8,740 nucleotides of DNA from positions 1-8,740 of the forward strand of contig NZ_OFTT01000007.1 of NCBI RefSeq assembly GCF_900250075.1, in the 5' to 3' direction. Shown here in pieces: positions 6,412-8,740 of the stretch (within the stretch, counting starts at the first letter, position 1; each line of letters begins with the position of its first letter). The notes under the pieces are model-generated. The model had not been told where the DNA came from. It was given only the letters and a program-made list of their open reading frames with translations, and ran no database searches. Made by a program: the position numbers and the translations under genes. The DNA comes from Cupriavidus taiwanensis (GTDB lineage Bacteria > Pseudomonadota > Gammaproteobacteria > Burkholderiales > Burkholderiaceae).

Positions 6412-7391
6412 GATCCGCTCCTGCGCGGGATGACATCACCGAAGGCGGCGTTCGTGCGCGCCGTGATCTCCGGAAACAGTTCGGCGATCAGATGCAGATA
6501 GCACTGCGTTCCGGCGAGGGAGCGATGGCCGAGATAGGTTGCCAGCACCGGAAGCTTCACGTCGAGGTTGGCTCCCTCCTGACACCACCGCAGCAACGCA
6601 TGGACGGCGAAATTGTGCCGAAGATCATGTAAGCGCGGCCCCTTGCCTCTGCCGGCATGCGGGATCCCGGAGCGCAACAGCAGCTCCCGGTACAGCCAGT
6701 AGATGGCCGGGTGGCTCAGCGGGCCGTCTGATGGCGAAGGGAAGAAGTAGGCATCGGACGGGCGATCGCCCATGACTTGTGCGTAGGTTCGAAGGCGCTG
6801 TACCAGCGGCAAGGCTGGTGGGATGAGCCTGTCCTTACCAAATTTGCCATCACGCACCGTCAGGATTCCCCGTTCGAGGTCCACATCGGCCACGCGCAGG
6901 TGCAGCACTTCGCTAATCCTCAGCCCGCAGCCATACAGGAGCCGGAGCACTTCCGGCATGATGAGATGCCGCATTGGGGATCGGGCTGTCGGTGTAAGCT
7001 GGTCAGCCGCCTGCAACAGCCGCTGAATCTCGGCATGTGTCAGGATGCGTGGAGAGAAGCTGCTCGCTCCCCTCGCCATCGGCCATCGATCCGGCACATC
7101 AGCGGCATATCCCAACCGGCACATGAACAGGGCAAATTGGCGAACTGCACAGATACGATGATCGTGGGTGCCCTTGCTCTCGTGGGGCCGTTTGGCGAGC
7201 CACTTGTGGCTGATCGAGCGCGGCAGCTTGCATTCCATTAGCGCTTCATCGCTCAGGAAGCGGTCAAAGCATGCCAGCAAGCGGGCTGGCTCATCATATC
7301 GGTACCCACACGTCCGTTTCTCCTGGACGAACTGTTCCATGAGTGAGTCGACAGCGCTCCGGAACTGGCCCTTGAATTTGCTACTAGACAT
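6408..7391 (-). CDS. ritB: Tyrosine recombinase RitB, second gene of the trio
   Basis: The 327-residue integrase has an N-terminal core-binding domain (about 1-105, with KRTCGYRYDEPARLLACFDR) and a catalytic domain from about 115. Catalytic residues are Arg158 in YGCGLRISEV, Lys183 in DGKFGKDR, His255 and Arg258 in HDLRHNF, His289 in YLGHRSLAGT and Tyr298 in QCYLH. An insertion of roughly ten residues between the HxxR helix and the GH motif (RWCQEGANLDVKLPVL) sets it apart from RitC. The start ATG at 7391 lies inside the end of ritA, overlapping by eight bases, with GAGGAG (7399-7404) seven bases upstream. The stop overlaps the ritC start. The function inferred from RIT elements is cooperation with RitA and RitC in moving the element; its separate task is not known to me. 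Confidence 0.88.
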   Translation of the reverse strand: MSSSKFKGQFRSAVDSLMEQFVQEKRTCGYRYDEPARLLACFDRFLSDEALMECKLPRSISHKWLAKRPHESKGTHDHRICAVRQFALFMCRLGYAADVPDRWPMARGASSFSPRILTHAEIQRLLQAADQLTPTARSPMRHLIMPEVLRLLYGCGLRISEVLHLRVADVDLERGILTVRDGKFGKDRLIPPALPLVQRLRTYAQVMGDRPSDAYFFPSPSDGPLSHPAIYWLYRELLLRSGIPHAGRGKGPRLHDLRHNFAVHALLRWCQEGANLDVKLPVLATYLGHRSLAGTQCYLHLIAELFPEITARTNAAFGDVIPRRSGS

Positions 7392-8646
7392 GGCGCATCT
7401 CCTCGGTGTTCAACGCGGCAGTGCGGAGGGTTTCCACGTCGGTCTTAGCGTAGATCAACGTCGAGGCTGTCGTCGCGTGCCCCAGGATGTCGCTGATGAC
7501 TTGAAACGGCGTCTGTTCATGGAGCAATCGTGTCGCGAGTGTGTGGCGTAGCGAGTGCAAACCATAGCGTTGTGGAGTCCTGAAGTGAATCCCGGCCATG
7601 GCCTTCCAATGACGGACGATCCAATGTAGGCTGTCGGCTTCGCGGAAGGGTAGGAAAGGCGCGTTCAATGTGAGGAACACTTCTCGATGATCCGAGTGGG
7701 GACGGCCCGATCTCAGATAGTCAATCAGCGCTTCGCCAACTTCCTCCGTCAATGGCAAACAAAGAGGTGCGAGGGTCTTCGACTGCCTAACCTCTATTGT
7801 GGCGGTATCCCACTTCAGATCGTCGAGGGATAGTGCACGAATATCGCCCACTCTCAATCCGAGGCGACAGGCAAGTAGAAAGATCGCGTAATCGCGCTTA
7901 CCTTTGGGCGAGGTTCTATCAACGGCTTCGAGCAGCCTGGTCAGGACTTCCGGGGCCCAGACCGACGGAATAGTCGCATCGCGGGGAACGTGGACCACCG
8001 GCAATACATGGCTGAGATCCTGCTGCAGAATTCCTCGCATCAGAAGAAAGCGCAGAAAGCAACGGACATCGGAAACGATGCGCGAGACTGTCTTCGCCGA
8101 CAGGCGATGTTGCGCGGTCACAAATGCGCAGAGATCGGCCGACTGCATCTGATCAAAAGACGTGATATTCCTTGAACCAAGGAAATCCGCGAATATCGCT
8201 ATCTCCCGCGTCCGCTCGCGAAGGGTCGTTGTACGAAGATGACGGCGATCCTGGCAGTACAGTTCATAGTCGCGCAATGCCGTGCTCATGGGTGCGGGAA
8301 CCTGTATCTTCTGCATGTCGGTGACGATGCGCTCAAGGTGCCCGTCATGCGCAAAGCGCTCGAGAACCTTGAGGGAAACCACGATATTCCGCCGCCACCC
8401 CTGGTCAGAGTTCAGGCATTCGTCAGCACGAATTTGATACGTAGAGCAAAACCGTTTCGCCAGCTCCAGGGAGTACTCATCTCCCAGGCTCATCTCCTGA
8501 CAAAACGCAATGAGATGACGCCAGACTACACGATAGCGCCAGAGCGATTTCCTGCTGTAGCCTAGCCTCTCCAGCTCGCTCACGGCACCGACGACGAGCT
8601 GCTGCAACGGCAGGTGGCTTGAAACTTGATGGGTTGACTTCTCCAT
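7384..8646 (-). CDS. ritA: Tyrosine recombinase RitA, first gene of the trio
   Basis: With ATG 8646 the protein has 420 residues. It is longer than the other two because it carries about 100 extra residues at the N-terminus: residues about 10-110 and about 120-210 look like two successive helical DNA-binding segments, the second resembling a standard SAM-like core-binding domain. The catalytic domain (about 230-400) has Arg265 in LGLRVGDI, Lys290 in RQSKT, His364 and Arg367 in LHSLRHTLATRLL, His390 in ILGHATTAST and Tyr399 in IYAKTD. I choose ATG 8646 because GAGGAG lies seven bases upstream (8654-8659); the frame stays open to a TTG at 8724, but that extension would run through the terminal repeat and codes for nothing recognisable. 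It is the promoter-proximal gene of the overlapping set. Confidence 0.88.
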   Translation of the reverse strand: MEKSTHQVSSHLPLQQLVVGAVSELERLGYSRKSLWRYRVVWRHLIAFCQEMSLGDEYSLELAKRFCSTYQIRADECLNSDQGWRRNIVVSLKVLERFAHDGHLERIVTDMQKIQVPAPMSTALRDYELYCQDRRHLRTTTLRERTREIAIFADFLGSRNITSFDQMQSADLCAFVTAQHRLSAKTVSRIVSDVRCFLRFLLMRGILQQDLSHVLPVVHVPRDATIPSVWAPEVLTRLLEAVDRTSPKGKRDYAIFLLACRLGLRVGDIRALSLDDLKWDTATIEVRQSKTLAPLCLPLTEEVGEALIDYLRSGRPHSDHREVFLTLNAPFLPFREADSLHWIVRHWKAMAGIHFRTPQRYGLHSLRHTLATRLLHEQTPFQVISDILGHATTASTLIYAKTDVETLRTAALNTEEMRHV

Positions 8647-8653
8647 GATCGAA

Positions 8654-8659
8654 CTCCTC
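8654..8659 (-). promoter_or_regulatory. Ribosome binding site of ritA
   Basis: GAGGAG on the - strand, seven bases before ATG 8646, decides the start against the TTG at 8724. The same GAGGAG with the same seven-base spacing precedes ritB. Confidence 0.7.
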
Positions 8660-8691
8660 ACAAAGGCGATCCCGATGGCCGCCAGGAGCCC

Positions 8692-8720
8692 ATCATGAAA
8701 CTTTATGTGCAGTAGTTCAA
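8692..8720 (-). promoter_or_regulatory. Possible sigma-70-type promoter for the rit genes
   Basis: TTGAAC (8720-8715) and CATGAT (8697-8692) are separated by 17 bases, 46 bases upstream of ritA ATG. The -10 match is moderate (4 of 6). The spacer is the terminal repeat itself, so recombinase bound to the end could block transcription. This is a visual match only. Confidence 0.25.
8698..8715 (+). repeat. Right-end motif of the RIT element
   Basis: AAACTTTATGTGCAGTAG lies 52 bases upstream of the ritA start. It is the inverted partner of the inner left motif. If the right end mirrors the left, another copy should lie roughly 50 bases further right, outside the window. Confidence 0.5.
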
Positions 8721-8740
8721 ACAAGACGCCTTGCTCACCA

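Larger units (their letters stand above)
5271..8740 (-). mobile_element. Recombinase-in-trio (RIT) element, right end possibly beyond window
   Basis: Three consecutive, overlapping tyrosine recombinase genes of different sizes on one strand, in the order about 420, 327 and 336 codons, are the hallmark of RIT elements. Related TTTATGTG-type motifs occur near both ends. The left end is placed where the IS91-type integrase stops matching its family, at about 5270. The right end is at or past 8740; an inner terminal motif lies at 8698-8715 but no second, outer copy is seen before the window closes. No cargo gene is present. All three enzymes retain the full catalytic set, so the element may be active. 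Confidence 0.78.

Noticed and set aside
5401..8646. Tn554-type TnpA/TnpB/TnpC transposon
   Set aside because: In Tn554 the third protein is not a tyrosine recombinase; here all three have the Arg-Lys-His-Arg-His-Tyr set, which fits a RIT element.
8647..8724. Upstream TTG start for ritA
   Set aside because: The extension crosses the element's terminal motif, while ATG 8646 has a good ribosome site.
1..8740. CRISPR array
   Set aside because: No regularly spaced direct repeats were seen in the window.

Overview
This window is a stack of accessory DNA, most likely from a member of the Pseudomonadota; that placement is an inference from GC-rich coding, strong AGGAGG-type ribosome binding sites and the kinds of mobile elements present. 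No ribosomal, tRNA or housekeeping gene is visible.

Positions 1-2361 form a cargo-like block on the + strand and are clearly more AT-rich than the rest. It holds the C-terminal two thirds of a papain-family (C1A) cysteine peptidase, a 124-residue protein I do not recognise, and a 366-residue protein whose C-terminal half is a transglutaminase-like domain with a complete Cys-His-Asp triad. A perfect 14-bp hairpin closes the block. Two different cysteine-nucleophile enzyme folds with an unknown small protein between them is the least explained part of the window.

Positions 2464-4324 are a group II intron on the - strand that looks complete. It has a 5' ribozyme region, a full-length reverse transcriptase/maturase ORF with YADD, a recognisable 34-nt domain V and a domain VI hairpin. 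Its 5' splice junction lies inside a short palindrome.

Positions 4487 to about 5270 are a tyrosine recombinase of the type that accompanies IS91-family transposons. It is broken twice: one extra C in a CCCC run shifts its frame, and its 3' end is cut just after the catalytic tyrosine by the next element.

Positions about 5271-8740 are a recombinase-in-trio (RIT) element on the - strand. Three different, catalytically complete tyrosine recombinases (ritA, ritB, ritC) are packed with 8-bp and 4-bp overlaps, each behind its own Shine-Dalgarno sequence, so they are probably translated as a coupled set. Motifs containing TTTATGTG or its complement sit at both ends. The right terminus may lie just outside the window. 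The RIT element is inserted in the IS91-associated integrase, and the group II intron lies immediately upstream of that integrase, so the locus is a nested pile of mobile elements next to the peptidase genes.
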